From positions 3,844,001 to 3,908,000 of the forward strand of contig NC_015138.1 in NCBI RefSeq assembly GCF_000176855.2: a stretch of DNA of 64,000 nt, read 5' to 3'. How positions within the stretch are numbered: position 1 is the stretch's first letter; each line of letters begins with the position of its first letter. This DNA comes from Paracidovorax avenae ATCC 19860 (GTDB taxonomy: Bacteria; Pseudomonadota; Gammaproteobacteria; Burkholderiales; Burkholderiaceae_C). The position numbers and the translations under genes were made by a program. Below, piece after piece: positions 45,956-56,374 of this stretch. The notes under the pieces are model-generated. The model had not been told where the DNA came from. It ran no database searches and saw nothing but the letters and a program-made list of their open reading frames with translations.

Positions 45956-47427
45956 GGCGCCAGGAAGCCGGTCTTGTCGCACGCCAGCGTGCGGCCGGAC
46001 TGCTGGCAGGTGGCCAGCAGCTTGCCGGTGGTCGTGTAGGCCTTGAAGGTCCAGCCGGTGGCGGGCGACGCGCGGCGCTCCATCATCGCGAAGCCGAAGC
46101 TCGCGTGGTGCGTGATGCGGTCGATGGTGGTGCCCGGCGCGGGCGAAGCGCTGGCCGGCAGCGGATCGGACAGCGCCACGTCGAGGTTGTCGCCTGCGTT
46201 GCCGGTCACCAGCGTCGCCGGATGGCCCGAGGCGAAGTTGATGGCCTGGAAGTCGTGCACGTGGCCGTGGAGCGCGACGTGCACGCCCGGCGGATAGTAG
46301 GCCTGCTGGTAGAGGCCCACCATGGCCGACTGCAGCGCCGCATTGCCCGGTGCGGGCGTGCTGCCGGCCACCGGCGCGAAGGCCAGGATCGGGTGGTGGT
46401 TGGTGAAGATGTTCGTCGCCACGCCGGCCTTGGCCGCCAGCGCGGCCACGCTCTGGAACTGCTTCTGGTAGATGCCGAACTGCAGGTCCGTGCTCTTGAG
46501 CGCCGTCTTGCCCGTCTTGGCCGAATCGAACACGATCACCTGCGTATCCCCGCCCAGGGCCACCGCATAGGGCTCGGAATAGTTGCCCACGTTGTCGTTG
46601 GCCGGCAGGTTGCAGGAGCTCTGCTCGCTGTAGGCGCGCGGGTCCAGGAAGCGGAACCAGCCCTGCCCGGCGCGCGCGCACTCCTCATGGTTGCCGCGCG
46701 CCATGATCCAGGGCGCGCCGGCCAGCAGCGGCGCCGCGGGCTTGAAGAAGTCCGCCTGCCAGGTGTCCCAGCCATAGCCCCAGGGGCTGCCCTTGCAGCC
46801 CGCCACATCGCCCGGGCAGGCGTTTTCGCGGTAGTGGTAGTCGCCGATGTGCAGCACCAGGTCCGGCGCCATGGCGGCGGCCGTCGCGGCGACGGTCGCG
46901 AAGGGCCACGCCACGGGATCGCTGCAGGGCTGCCAGGCGTTGTCCGCCTTCTTGAGGCGGCAGCCCGTGTCGGCGATCAGCAGCACGCGCTGCGGCTGCG
47001 CCTTCGGCAGCGGCAGGGTGCGGTCGGCCACGGTGGCCTGGCGGGCCGAATCGGGCAGCACCGTCTCGCAGACCGACACGGGAAACTCCGAAGGCTTCGA
47101 GTCGGACGGATCGCTCGCGGTGGTCCGCTGCGCCACCGTGCCGGCGGCCACGCGCAGCGCCATGCGGCTGGGCTGGTTGTCCACCACGATCCGGGGGCAG
47201 ACGCTGGCGTCCGCGGCCGAGCCGGCGGGCAGCGTGTAGCTGGTGATCACCCGGGCAGTGGCATGGCTGCCTTCGCCCACCACCACCCAGGCGGCCTGGA
47301 TGTTGGCGGGTGCGCTCGCGGCATCGGCCGTGATGCCGGAGCCGCCGCCGTCGCAGCCGGACAGGGTGAGCGCGCCGCCGATGGCGAGCGCCGCTCCGAA
47401 GGGAGAAATCCAGCGGGATGCCTGCAT
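45952..47427 (-). CDS. Metallophosphoesterase lipoprotein
   Basis: 491 aa from ATG 47427 ([25 protein letters not shown]). The lipobox LSGC is followed by a Gly/Ala-rich tether. The calcineurin-like core shows the metal-ligand motifs [29 protein letters not shown] and ALHGHVHDF in order. It is an extracytoplasmic phosphatase or nuclease of unknown substrate. Three TGTNAC repeats upstream resemble a Pho box, consistent with phosphate scavenging. The downstream di-heme gene overlaps its stop. Confidence 0.88.
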   Translation of the reverse strand: MQASRWISPFGAALAIGGALTLSGCDGGGSGITADAASAPANIQAAWVVVGEGSHATARVITSYTLPAGSAADASVCPRIVVDNQPSRMALRVAAGTVAQRTTASDPSDSKPSEFPVSVCETVLPDSARQATVADRTLPLPKAQPQRVLLIADTGCRLKKADNAWQPCSDPVAWPFATVAATAAAMAPDLVLHIGDYHYRENACPGDVAGCKGSPWGYGWDTWQADFFKPAAPLLAGAPWIMARGNHEECARAGQGWFRFLDPRAYSEQSSCNLPANDNVGNYSEPYAVALGGDTQVIVFDSAKTGKTALKSTDLQFGIYQKQFQSVAALAAKAGVATNIFTNHHPILAFAPVAGSTPAPGNAALQSAMVGLYQQAYYPPGVHVALHGHVHDFQAINFASGHPATLVTGNAGDNLDVALSDPLPASASPAPGTTIDRITHHASFGFAMMERRASPATGWTFKAYTTTGKLLATCQQSGRTLACDKTGFLAP

Positions 47428-47479
47428 GTCGTGTGTCTTTCTTTCAAGCGGGCCGGTCGTCGGGCCGGGCCGCATCCTA

Positions 47480-47506
47480 GTAACAGCGGGTTACATCCAC
47501 GTGACA
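47480..47506 (-). promoter_or_regulatory. Pho-box-like direct repeats upstream of metallophosphoesterase
   Basis: On the minus strand TGTCAC (47506-47501), TGTAAC (47495-47490) and TGTTAC (47485-47480) repeat at 11- and 10-base steps, the spacing of PhoB half-sites (CTGTCAT-type). They lie 53-79 bases upstream of the phosphatase ATG. The same spacer serves as upstream region for ureA on the other strand. Confidence 0.55.
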
Positions 47507-47580
47507 CCTCCAGCCGTTCCCGCTGGCAAGGTTCCTGCTTTACGATGTCTGCCCAGTTGAGGCGACCGACGGAACCACCC

Positions 47581-47883
47581 ATGGAACTGACCCCCCGGGA
47601 AAAAGACAAGCTGCTTCTCTTCACCGCCGCGCTGCTGGCCGAACGCCGCAAGGCGCGCGGCCTCAAGCTCAACTACCCGGAGGCGGTAGCACTGATCTCC
47701 GCGGCCGTGCTGGAAGGCGCCCGCGACGGCAAGACCGTGGCCCAGCTCATGAGCGAGGGCCGCGAAGTCCTCACGCGCGACGACGTGATGGACGGCGTGC
47801 CGGAAATGATCTCGGACATCCAGGTCGAAGCCACCTTCCCGGACGGCACCAAGCTCGTCACCGTCCACCAGCCCATCGCCTGA
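47581..47883 (+). CDS. ureA: Urease gamma subunit UreA
   Basis: 100 aa, the exact family length ([41 protein letters not shown]...[12 protein letters not shown]). It is the smallest structural subunit of the nickel enzyme urease, which hydrolyses urea to ammonia and carbamate in the cytoplasm. The long frame upstream is antisense to the phosphatase gene and is not part of the protein. It is first in the operon ureA-J-B-C-GNAT-E-F-G. No ureD precedes it. Confidence 0.97.
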   Translation: MELTPREKDKLLLFTAALLAERRKARGLKLNYPEAVALISAAVLEGARDGKTVAQLMSEGREVLTRDDVMDGVPEMISDIQVEATFPDGTKLVTVHQPIA

Positions 47884-47936
47884 AGGCGACCGCGGACTGC
47901 CCCGCCCCCCTTCTCTCTCTGCCCACGGAGCCTCCC

Positions 47937-48530
47937 ATGCGCATTGCCCGTTCCCTCCTGCCCGCACTGCTTGCCGCCGCCGCGCTGCCGGCGCTGGCCC
48001 ATACCGGTGCGGATGCCGGCCACCACCACGGCTTCACCGCCGGGTTCCTGCACCCGCTCACCGGCATGGACCACCTGGCCGCGATGGTGGCCGTGGGCCT
48101 GTGGAGCGCCCTGGCCGCGCGCAGCCGCCGCGAACTGCTGGCAGCGCCCCTGGGCTTCGCCGGCATGCTGCTGGCGGGCGCGCTCGCGGGCCTCGCGGGC
48201 CTGTCGCTGCCCGCGGTGGAGCCCATGATCGCCGCCTCGCTGCTGGTGCTGGGCCTGCTGGTGGCCACGCAGCGCCGCCTGCCCGCGCCCGCCGCCGCGG
48301 CGCTGGTCGGCGTCTTCGCCGTGTTCCACGGCATCGCCCACGGCCACGAACTGGCCGGCGACGGTGCCGCCCTGCCCACGCTGGCCGGCATGCTCGCCGC
48401 CACCGTGGCCCTGCATGCCGGCGGCATCGGCCTGGGCGTGGCCCTGCGCGGCGCCAACCGCTGGCTGCCGCGTGCGGCCGGCGCCGCCGTCGGCCTCTTC
48501 GGCCTCGCCCTGCTGGGCGGCCTGGCCTGA
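47937..48530 (+). CDS. ureJ: HupE/UreJ family nickel permease-like protein
   Basis: 197 aa with a signal-like start (MRIARSLLPALLAAAALPALAHTGADAGHHHGFTAGFLHPLTGMDHLAAMVAVGLW). The HPxxGxDH motif is the HupE/UreJ signature and likely binds nickel; a second conserved block is VFHGIAHGHEL. Six hydrophobic segments suggest an inner-membrane channel or secondary permease that supplies nickel for urease maturation. It sits between ureA and ureB, as in many beta-proteobacteria. Confidence 0.93.
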   Translation: MRIARSLLPALLAAAALPALAHTGADAGHHHGFTAGFLHPLTGMDHLAAMVAVGLWSALAARSRRELLAAPLGFAGMLLAGALAGLAGLSLPAVEPMIAASLLVLGLLVATQRRLPAPAAAALVGVFAVFHGIAHGHELAGDGAALPTLAGMLAATVALHAGGIGLGVALRGANRWLPRAAGAAVGLFGLALLGGLA

Positions 48531-48551
48531 ACACGAACCGAGGAGCGCACC

Positions 48552-48902
48552 ATGGTCCCGGGCGAACTGCTGGTCGATGACGGCGAGCACCCACTCAACC
48601 CCTGCCGGCGCACCGTCACCCTGGTGGTGCGCAACAGCGCCGACCGGCCCATCCAGGTCGGCTCGCACTACCACTTCGCCGAAACCAACGGCGCGCTCGA
48701 TTTCGACCGCGCGGCCGCGCGCGGCATGCGGCTGAACATCACCTCGGGCACCGCGGTGCGCTTCGAGCCCGGCCAGCAGCGCACCGTCGAACTGGTGGAC
48801 TACGCCGGCAGCCGCACCGTGTACGGCTTCCGCGGCGACACCCAGGGCCCGCTGGACGTGCCCCCCGCGGAAGCCGCACCCGGCCTGCCGCAGCAGCCCT
48901 GA
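48552..48902 (+). CDS. ureB: Urease beta subunit UreB
   Basis: 116 aa. It opens [53 protein letters not shown], the standard UreB text, with [25 protein letters not shown]. The usual length is near 101-105 aa; the extra C-terminal tail ([13 protein letters not shown]) is proline-rich and not conserved. It is a structural subunit of the (UreABC)3 enzyme. It starts 21 bases after ureJ. Confidence 0.96.
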   Translation: MVPGELLVDDGEHPLNPCRRTVTLVVRNSADRPIQVGSHYHFAETNGALDFDRAAARGMRLNITSGTAVRFEPGQQRTVELVDYAGSRTVYGFRGDTQGPLDVPPAEAAPGLPQQP

Positions 48903-48959
48903 TCCGCCCCGCCCCTTCACGCACCACGCCCACAGCCACCGGAAAGGCAAGACCACACC

Positions 48960-50678
<1,719 letters not shown>

Positions 50679-50686
50679 GCCGGCCG

Positions 50687-51187
50687 ATGGACGCACGCCC
50701 CGACGCGGCCACGGCCGCCCTGCGCATCCGCCTGGACGACCTGGGCGACCCGCGCATCGCCGTCTTCCTGGAGGAGCACCTGGCCGACATGCGCCGCGTC
50801 TCGCCCCCCGAGAGCGTGCACGCGCTCGACCTGGACGGCCTGCGCCGCCCGGAAATCCGCTTCTGGAGCGCCTGGCTGGAAACGCCGCACGGCGACCAAC
50901 TGGCCGGCACCGTCGCGCTCAAGCGGCTGGACGCCGGCCATGCGGAACTCAAGTCGATGCGCACGGCCGCCGCCCTGCGCGGCCAGGGCATCGCCGCCCG
51001 CATGCTGGCCCACGCCCTTGCCGAGGCCCGCGCCGCAGGCCACGCGCGCATCAGCCTGGAGACGGGCAGCCAGCCCTTTTTCGCGCCGGCCCGCGCGCTC
51101 TATGCACGCCACGGCTTCGAGGACTGCGCGCCGTTCGGCAGCTACGGCCCCGACCCGGCCAGCCACTTCATGACACGCGCGCTCTGA
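50687..51187 (+). CDS. GNAT family N-acetyltransferase within the urease operon
   Basis: 166 aa from ATG 50687, only eight bases after ureC. The acetyl-CoA-binding motif A reads LKSMRTAAALRGQGIAARMLAHALAEARAAGHARISLETG, and the C-terminal ALYARHGFEDCAPFGSYGPDPASHFM is typical of GNAT acetyltransferases of the YitI/PA4534 kind. It is not a known urease accessory protein; location suggests co-transcription. The substrate is unknown. Confidence 0.88.
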   Translation: MDARPDAATAALRIRLDDLGDPRIAVFLEEHLADMRRVSPPESVHALDLDGLRRPEIRFWSAWLETPHGDQLAGTVALKRLDAGHAELKSMRTAAALRGQGIAARMLAHALAEARAAGHARISLETGSQPFFAPARALYARHGFEDCAPFGSYGPDPASHFMTRAL

Positions 51188-51284
51188 CGCACACGCATCC
51201 GCCAGGCGCCCGCCGGCCGGCCCCACGCTCCCAGGACGGGCCGCCAGGCCGCAGAATGGCGTTTTCGCCGCCCAGGACCCCGAC

Positions 51285-51986
51285 ATGCTGACCGCCAACA
51301 AACTCCTCCCCCAGGGCCACGGCCTCGCCCCCGTCCTGCTCAAGCGCGCCGCCACCGTCGAACTCGACTGGGACGTGCGCCAGAAAAGCCGCTTCGCCGC
51401 CACCGATTCCACCGGGCGCGAACTGGGCGTCTTCCTGCCCCGCGGCACCGTCGTGCGCGGCGGCGACGTGCTCGTGGCCGAGGACGGCAGCATGGTCCGC
51501 GTGCTCGCCGCGCCCCAGGCCGTGCTGCGCATCACCCACTGCACGCAGCACGGCACGCCCTTCGACCTCATCCGCGCCGCCTACCACCTCGGCAACCGCC
51601 ACGTGCCGATCGAGCTGCGCCCGGACCACCTTCAGATCGAGCCCGACCACGTGCTCGCCGACATGCTGCGCGCCATGCACCTCATCGTCACCGAGCAGCA
51701 GGCGCCCTTCGAGCCCGAAGGCGGCGCGTATGCCGCGGGCGGGCACGGACACGGCCATGCGCACGGACACGGCCACGGACATGCGGCCCACAGCCACGGG
51801 CACGATCACGGCCATGACCATGGGCATGGCCACGCGCACGCGCACAGCCACGACCACGGCACGCACGCACCAGGCCATGAGCACGACCACGAAGCCGAAG
51901 GCTGCGACCACGATCACGACTGCGGCCACCACCATGACCACGGCCAGGACCATGGCCACGCCCATCCGCATTCCCTCGCCCGCTGA
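51285..51986 (+). CDS. ureE: Urease accessory protein UreE (nickel metallochaperone)
   Basis: 233 aa. Residues 1-145 are the UreE fold: peptide-binding N-terminal domain ([47 protein letters not shown]) and the metal-binding domain with [11 protein letters not shown]. The last 80 or so residues hold 33 histidines in GH/AH/DH repeats plus two cysteines (EGCDH, HDCGH), a far larger nickel-binding tail than usual. UreE delivers nickel to UreG. It starts 97 bases after the GNAT gene. Confidence 0.95.
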   Translation: MLTANKLLPQGHGLAPVLLKRAATVELDWDVRQKSRFAATDSTGRELGVFLPRGTVVRGGDVLVAEDGSMVRVLAAPQAVLRITHCTQHGTPFDLIRAAYHLGNRHVPIELRPDHLQIEPDHVLADMLRAMHLIVTEQQAPFEPEGGAYAAGGHGHGHAHGHGHGHAAHSHGHDHGHDHGHGHAHAHSHDHGTHAPGHEHDHEAEGCDHDHDCGHHHDHGQDHGHAHPHSLAR

Positions 51987-51993
51987 AGCGCGC

Positions 51994-52749
51994 ATGGCGC
52001 CTGCACCCGATTCCGCCCCTTCCGGTCCTGCAGCGCCCGGTCCGGCATCGATGCCACAAGCCCTGCCCGCGGCCAGCCTGCTGCAGCTCATCTGGCTCGC
52101 TTCGCCCGCCCTGCCCGTGGGCGGTTTCTCGTACTCCGAAGGGCTGGAGATCGCCGTCGAATGCGCGGGCGTCACCACCGAAGCCACGGCCGCCGCCTGG
52201 CTGCAGGAACAGCTGATGCTCACCCAGGCCCGCGGCGACCTCGCCGTCGTCCACCAGGCCCTCACCGCCTGGCGCGCGGGCGACGCGGAGCGCGTGCGCG
52301 CCCTCAACGACTGGGTGCTGCACACCCGCGAGACCAGCGAGTTGCGCCTGCAGACCGAGCAGATGGGCCGCTCCCTCGCCGACTGGCTGCGCAACCAGCA
52401 CACGGGTGATCCGGAGGCCCTGGCCGACGTCGCGCGCCTCGCCGCCCTGCCACCCACCTATCCCGTCGCCTTCGCCCTGGCCGCCGCGCGCACCCAGGCA
52501 CGCTCCGAAGACGTGCTGCTCGCCTGCGCCTTCGGCTGGGCCGAGAACATGGTCCAGGCCGCCATCAAGGCCGTGCCCCTGGGCCAGAGCGCCGGCCAGC
52601 GCATCCTCGCGCGGCTCGCCGCCGCCATCCCCGGCGCCGTGGCCCACGCCATGCAACTGGGCGACGCGGAGCGCCAGGCCTTCTCCCCCATGCTGGCCGT
52701 GCTCTCGGCCCGGCATGAAACGCAGTATTCCCGCCTTTTCCGCTCATGA
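51994..52749 (+). CDS. ureF: Urease accessory protein UreF
   Basis: 251 aa from ATG 51994, seven bases after ureE; an internal ATG at 52051 ([33 protein letters not shown]) could be the true start, since the first 19 residues are Pro/Ala-rich. The core is all-helical, with [19 protein letters not shown] and [46 protein letters not shown]. UreF acts in the UreDFG complex that activates urease. Its stop overlaps the ureG start (ATGA). Confidence 0.94.
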   Translation: MAPAPDSAPSGPAAPGPASMPQALPAASLLQLIWLASPALPVGGFSYSEGLEIAVECAGVTTEATAAAWLQEQLMLTQARGDLAVVHQALTAWRAGDAERVRALNDWVLHTRETSELRLQTEQMGRSLADWLRNQHTGDPEALADVARLAALPPTYPVAFALAAARTQARSEDVLLACAFGWAENMVQAAIKAVPLGQSAGQRILARLAAAIPGAVAHAMQLGDAERQAFSPMLAVLSARHETQYSRLFRS

Positions 52750-53438
52750 CCGCCATGACCATGAACATGAACGCCACCACCAACACCTCGCCCCTGCACC
52801 ACGTCCCGAACCGCACCAAGCCCCTGCCCCCGCTGCGCGTGGGCATCGGCGGCCCCGTCGGCTCCGGCAAGACCACCATCCTGGAGATGCTCTGCAAGGC
52901 CATGCGCGACCAATACGACCTCGTCGCCATCACCAACGACATCTACACCAAGGAAGACCAGCGCCTGCTCACCGTCAGCGGCGCCCTGCCCGCCGAACGC
53001 ATCATGGGCGTGGAAACCGGCGGCTGCCCCCACACCGCCATCCGCGAGGACTGCTCCATCAACCTCGAGGCCATCGACCGCATGCTGGCCCAGTACCCCG
53101 ATGCCGACATCGTCTTCGTCGAAAGCGGCGGCGACAACCTGGCCGCCACCTTCAGCCCCGAGCTGAGCGACCTCACCATCTACGTGATCGACGTCGCCGC
53201 CGGCGAGAAGATCCCCCGCAAGGGCGGCCCCGGCATCACCAAGAGCGATCTCTTCGTCATCAACAAGACCGACCTCGCACCCCACGTGGGTGCGAACCTG
53301 GACGTGATGGAGGCCGACACGCGCCGCATGCGGGGTAGCAAACCCTTCGTGATGACCAACCTGAAGACGCAGCAGGGGCTGGACGGAGTGATCGAGTTCA
53401 TCGAGAAGAAGGGGTTGCTGCAGGCGGGGCGGGCTTGA
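52746..53438 (+). CDS. ureG: Urease accessory GTPase UreG
   Basis: 230 aa; the start overlaps ureF by four bases. P-loop [12 protein letters not shown], the metal motif [17 protein letters not shown] (Cys-Pro-His), [14 protein letters not shown], and the guanine motif [16 protein letters not shown] are all present. About 20 extra N-terminal residues ([15 protein letters not shown]) exceed the usual UreG. It uses GTP to insert nickel into urease with UreE, UreF and UreD. It is the last gene of the operon. Confidence 0.97.
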   Translation: MTAMTMNMNATTNTSPLHHVPNRTKPLPPLRVGIGGPVGSGKTTILEMLCKAMRDQYDLVAITNDIYTKEDQRLLTVSGALPAERIMGVETGGCPHTAIREDCSINLEAIDRMLAQYPDADIVFVESGGDNLAATFSPELSDLTIYVIDVAAGEKIPRKGGPGITKSDLFVINKTDLAPHVGANLDVMEADTRRMRGSKPFVMTNLKTQQGLDGVIEFIEKKGLLQAGRA

Positions 53439-53480
53439 GGGGCTGCCCCACGCGGCTAGAATGCGGCTCCTGCAGCCTGC

Positions 53481-53568
53481 GGAGACTTGGGTGAGCGGTT
53501 TAAACCAGCAGTCTTGAAAACTGCCGACGGGCAACCGTCCGTGAGTTCGAATCTCACAGTCTCCGCCA
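53481..53568 (+). tRNA. tRNA-Ser (anticodon TGA)
   Basis: 88 bases including an encoded CCA. The acceptor stem is GGAGACT/AGTCTCC, discriminator G, followed by CCA. The anticodon arm is GCAGT-CTTGAAA-ACTGC with anticodon TGA at 53515-53517. A long variable arm (CGACGGGCAACCGTCCG region) and T-loop GTTCGAATC are typical of serine tRNA. An integrase remnant begins 187 bases downstream, so the tRNA 3' end is a probable integration site. Confidence 0.95.
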
Positions 53569-53581
53569 GACCCACCAAACA

Positions 53582-53607
53582 AGCGCCCTCGTCAGGGCGC
53601 TTTTTTT
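53582..53607 (+). terminator. Rho-independent terminator after tRNA-Ser
   Basis: AGCGCCCT-CGTC-AGGGCGCT, a perfect stem, is followed by T7. It ends tRNA-Ser transcription 13 bases after its CCA. Confidence 0.92.
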
Positions 53608-53754
53608 CGCGCTGATGGCGGCATTGATCATGAAATATCAACGGATTACGCTTGATAGCATGGTGTTATATACAGCATTCGTGCAGCGGCCATGCACCCG
53701 CTCATCACGCGCACTCCAATTTTTGACCTACTGGATGGCCTACGGAAATCGCTG

Positions 53755-54504
53755 ATGCCGAAGCGTGCGCGCGAGCTGACGGCGTTAGAGGTGTCGCGGC
53801 TCAAGGCGGAGGGGTCGCACGCCGTGGGCGGCGCGAGTGGGCTGTACCTACGGATCGAAGGCGGCTCCCGCTCTTGGGTTCTGCGGTACGTTTTCGCGCG
53901 TGCCCGCCGGCGCATGGGTTTGGGCAGCTACCCCGGCGTTTCGCTCGCGGCGTCCCGCGATGACGCACGGGCCGCGCTCAAGCTGCGCGACTCGGGTAAA
54001 GATCCGCTCGTAATGCGTGATGCCGAGCGCGAGACGGTGCGGCTCGCCGCGGCCCAGCGGGTGCCTTTCGACGAGGCCGCCGCCGAATACATCCGCGAGC
54101 ACGAATCGATATGGCGCAGCCTCAAGCACACCCAACAGTGGCGCAGCACTCTCGCCACCTACGCTTCACCCCACTTCGGCCACGTCCCCGTTTCGGAGAT
54201 GGATCAAGCTCGGGTGCTGCGCGCGCTGGCACCGATCTGGAAGGTGAAGACGGAAACCGCGACCCGGCTGCGAGGCCGCATCGAACAGATTCTGGACTGG
54301 GCAACCGCCCATGGTTACCGCACGGGCACGAATCCAACGCGATGGCGCGGACAGTTGGAACACATCCTGGCCGACCCGTCGAAGGTGGCTCCCGAGGCAC
54401 CACCCTGCCGTGGACCGGCGCGGGATATGCTGGAGAAGCGTGGTGTCATCATGCAGGACCGGGCAGATTTCGCAACGCGCATCTCGAATGAAAAACGATT
54501 GTAG
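53755..54504 (+). pseudogene. Truncated P4-type tyrosine integrase
   Basis: The frame of 249 codons from ATG 53755 (MPKRARELTALEVSRLKAEGSHAVGG) matches the N-terminal arm-binding domain (LYLRIEGGSRSWVLRYVFARARRRMGLGSYPGVSLAASRDDARAALKL) and the core-binding domain (FDEAAAEYIREHESIWRSLKHTQQWRSTLATYASPHFGHVPV) of P4-like integrases. After about residue 220 the family text HHPALPW is split among frames, and the catalytic domain with R...HxxR...Y is absent; normal length is about 400 aa. It is therefore broken. It lies just downstream of tRNA-Ser, as expected for an island integrase. Confidence 0.85.
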
Positions 54505-54524
54505 GAATTTAAAGAAGGCCACAC

Positions 54525-55691
54525 ATGACGCAGCTTCTTGGAAAAATTCACACCCAAGACCGAATTCTAGATTCGATGATATGCATTGATTCTGATTTAA
54601 AAACAGAAGCTGCAATTCACTGGTGGGAATACCCCCTCAATAATCCCCGGATGATCATAGTGGAGCTTGATTGGGAAGGCAATCAAGCCAAAATGACCCC
54701 TCGGGTTATGCTTGACACTGATTCGCAATATGGGAGTATTTTCATAAAGCAACTAACCGGCAAGGAGCTGACTGACTTTTTAAGTTATCGAGGAACCTTA
54801 ATCCGCCACCCCGATACATCTATGACCGCGGTATGGGAGGGGGCCAATTGGGATCGAGGGACGGCAGAGTGGGCTCCAAGGAAATCCGGAGCAACCGTTA
54901 AGCTCAGCAAATGCAATACTTGGGATGAGTTCACCAACTGGGCCACGCGAGTCAAAAAAGAATACGGTGCCCAACTTTTTCGGGGTCATGGTAGCAACAA
55001 GTTCAAACTCTCTACCACATTCCATCGTCAAAATAGAGCGAGACTGGAGCGCTACACGGAGAACACTTTACAAGATTTTCGCCTTCACGCAGAAGCTGTA
55101 ACTGGTTTACGCTTTAATATGCGCGATGGCGACGAATACGGAATTCTTCTGGGATTGGCCCAACATCATGGGCTCCCTACCCCTCTTCTGGATTGGACGA
55201 TGTCACCGTACATCGCAGCTTTTTTTGCTTTTTCAGACGCTCTGGAGAACTCTAGAATTGATGCCACTCATGTTCGTGTCTATTGCCTCACCCGTGAGTT
55301 CCTAAAAATCACTAGTCCGTACGTTATAAACATAGCTAGCATGGTGCCTTATATATCTATGCTATCGATTTCAGCTCGCCACAATCCGCGCCTGCATGCT
55401 CAGCAAGGAAGGTTCATGGTGACAAACGTTGAGGAAATTGAAGAGGCAATTTGCTATTGGCAAGTCACTAGTACCCGGCCATATTTGCTCGCCGCTGACA
55501 TTCCTATAGACTGCGCTCGTGAAGCGCTGGAAGACCTCGCGTACATGGGAATCACCCCGGCAACACTTTTCCCTGGTCTGGATGGGGTGTGTAGGACACT
55601 GAAACATCAAATGATGTTCGCCAATTTGTTACCCGCAGAGGGCAGTAGCGACCCCGCACCCATTCCTATCAGTACGAAGCCGGTAAATTAA
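54525..55691 (+). CDS. FRG-domain protein
   Basis: 388 aa from ATG 54525, 20 bases after the integrase frame. The name motif appears as LFRGHGSNKFKLSTTFHR with Phe152-Arg153-Gly154. The downstream text LGLAQHHGLPTPLLDWTMSPYIAAFFAFS is the second FRG hallmark (QHxGxPTxLLDWT). Residues 1-130 have no recognised domain. Base composition is visibly more AT-rich, and codon use is unlike the neighbours, so transfer is likely. FRG proteins occur in mobile and defence-related loci; the biochemical role here is unknown. Confidence 0.85.
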   Translation: MTQLLGKIHTQDRILDSMICIDSDLKTEAAIHWWEYPLNNPRMIIVELDWEGNQAKMTPRVMLDTDSQYGSIFIKQLTGKELTDFLSYRGTLIRHPDTSMTAVWEGANWDRGTAEWAPRKSGATVKLSKCNTWDEFTNWATRVKKEYGAQLFRGHGSNKFKLSTTFHRQNRARLERYTENTLQDFRLHAEAVTGLRFNMRDGDEYGILLGLAQHHGLPTPLLDWTMSPYIAAFFAFSDALENSRIDATHVRVYCLTREFLKITSPYVINIASMVPYISMLSISARHNPRLHAQQGRFMVTNVEEIEEAICYWQVTSTRPYLLAADIPIDCAREALEDLAYMGITPATLFPGLDGVCRTLKHQMMFANLLPAEGSSDPAPIPISTKPVN

Positions 55692-55729
55692 ACGTCTGAT
55701 TGACCCCATGCAGTTGGGCACCCTCGCAG

Positions 55730-55882
55730 TCAGTTCAACACGTCAGAAACGAGCCAGAAGGGCTTCGCGCCCATCTTGCGCGTGCGGGGAAACCCGCGCT
55801 GCTCGATTAGTGCGCGAAGGGTGTTTTCCACTATGCCGAGCTCTTCCAATAGCTGGGCTTTGTTGAAAATCAATTTCTTCAT
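55730..55882 (-). CDS. AlpA/excisionase-like small DNA-binding protein
   Basis: 50 aa from ATG 55882. The text KAQLLEELGIVENTLRALIEQ, then RGFPRTRKMGAKPFW and DVLN, fits the AlpA/MerR-like winged helix used by phage and island excisionases (helix-turn-helix, RGFP.P.k.G.r..W, then an Asp-Val helix). It is the last of four overlapping small genes; its ATG overlaps the previous stop by one base (TGATG). It was probably part of the same mobile element as the integrase remnant. Confidence 0.65.
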   Translation of the reverse strand: MKKLIFNKAQLLEELGIVENTLRALIEQRGFPRTRKMGAKPFWLVSDVLN

Positions 55883-55998
55883 CAGGCCCCCGCCTGGAAT
55901 GCGGAAATCACCTGTACGAACAGCATGGCCGCGGGCGGATCAATCGGAGCGATTGCGTGGCGGCTGTCCACCGCCTCGATGTTGTGGGCCGCGCTCAT
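55882..55998 (-). CDS. Very small hypothetical protein (38 aa)
   Basis: 38 codons from ATG 55998, which overlaps the stop of the 90-aa gene (ATGA), and ending in TGATG with the next start. The product (MSAAHNIEAVDSRHAI...VISAFQAGA) has no recognised motif. The overlaps at both ends, and not its sequence, are the support for it being translated. Confidence 0.4.
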   Translation of the reverse strand: MSAAHNIEAVDSRHAIAPIDPPAAMLFVQVISAFQAGA

Positions 55999-56267
55999 GC
56001 TGCACCGCCGATCAGCAGCGCGCCGACAGCGGCGGGTTTGAGCCAGTATCCGGTGCAGTAGTCGCCCTCGCAGCGCTCACAGTGGGCGCAGTTGCAGCCG
56101 AGGTCGGTTTCCAACAGCCAGTGGCGACCGTCCTCCGCCACGAACTCGTGCGGGCCGTCGTGCCCCTCGGGCAGCACGCATCCGTACTTGTCCCTCGCGG
56201 CCGGGTGTCCGTCGCTGTGGATGTTGGCGTTGCGCAGGCTGATGATGCTCTTTGTACATACGCTCAT
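55995..56267 (-). CDS. Small Cys-rich hypothetical protein (phage-like)
   Basis: 90 aa from ATG 56267. The middle reads HPAARDKYGCVLPEGHDGPHEFVAEDGRHWLLETDLGCNCAHCERCEGDYCTGYW. Five cysteines in CNCAHCERCEGDYC plus nearby histidines suggest a small zinc-binding fold. The CxLPxGHxGPHE pattern occurs in short prophage proteins. Both ends overlap neighbouring frames by four bases. Function unknown. Confidence 0.6.
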   Translation of the reverse strand: MSVCTKSIISLRNANIHSDGHPAARDKYGCVLPEGHDGPHEFVAEDGRHWLLETDLGCNCAHCERCEGDYCTGYWLKPAAVGALLIGGAA

Positions 56268-56374
56268 CCGTGCAGCCGGCGCCTTCGCAGGATGTGGTTT
56301 TTCTTCTTCGGCACGCCGCCCCGGATGCGGCCCTGCTCGGAGCGCGCTGCGGCCAGGGCATCACTCCAGCTCAT
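56264..56374 (-). CDS. Very small basic protein (36 aa)
   Basis: 36 codons from ATG 56374, whose first bases overlap the stop of the SnoaL-like gene (ATGA); its own stop overlaps the ATG of the 90-aa gene. The product (MSWSDALAAARSEQGRIRGG, then VPKKKNHILRRRRLHG) is strongly basic at the C-terminus. It could be a nucleic-acid-binding phage peptide or a leader for the downstream genes. Support is positional only. Confidence 0.4.
   Translation of the reverse strand: MSWSDALAAARSEQGRIRGGVPKKKNHILRRRRLHG

Noticed and set aside
51730..51985. GH-repeat DNA in the ureE tail as a tandem repeat or CRISPR-like array
   Set aside because: It is an in-frame coding His-rich tail; units are irregular and there are no spacers.
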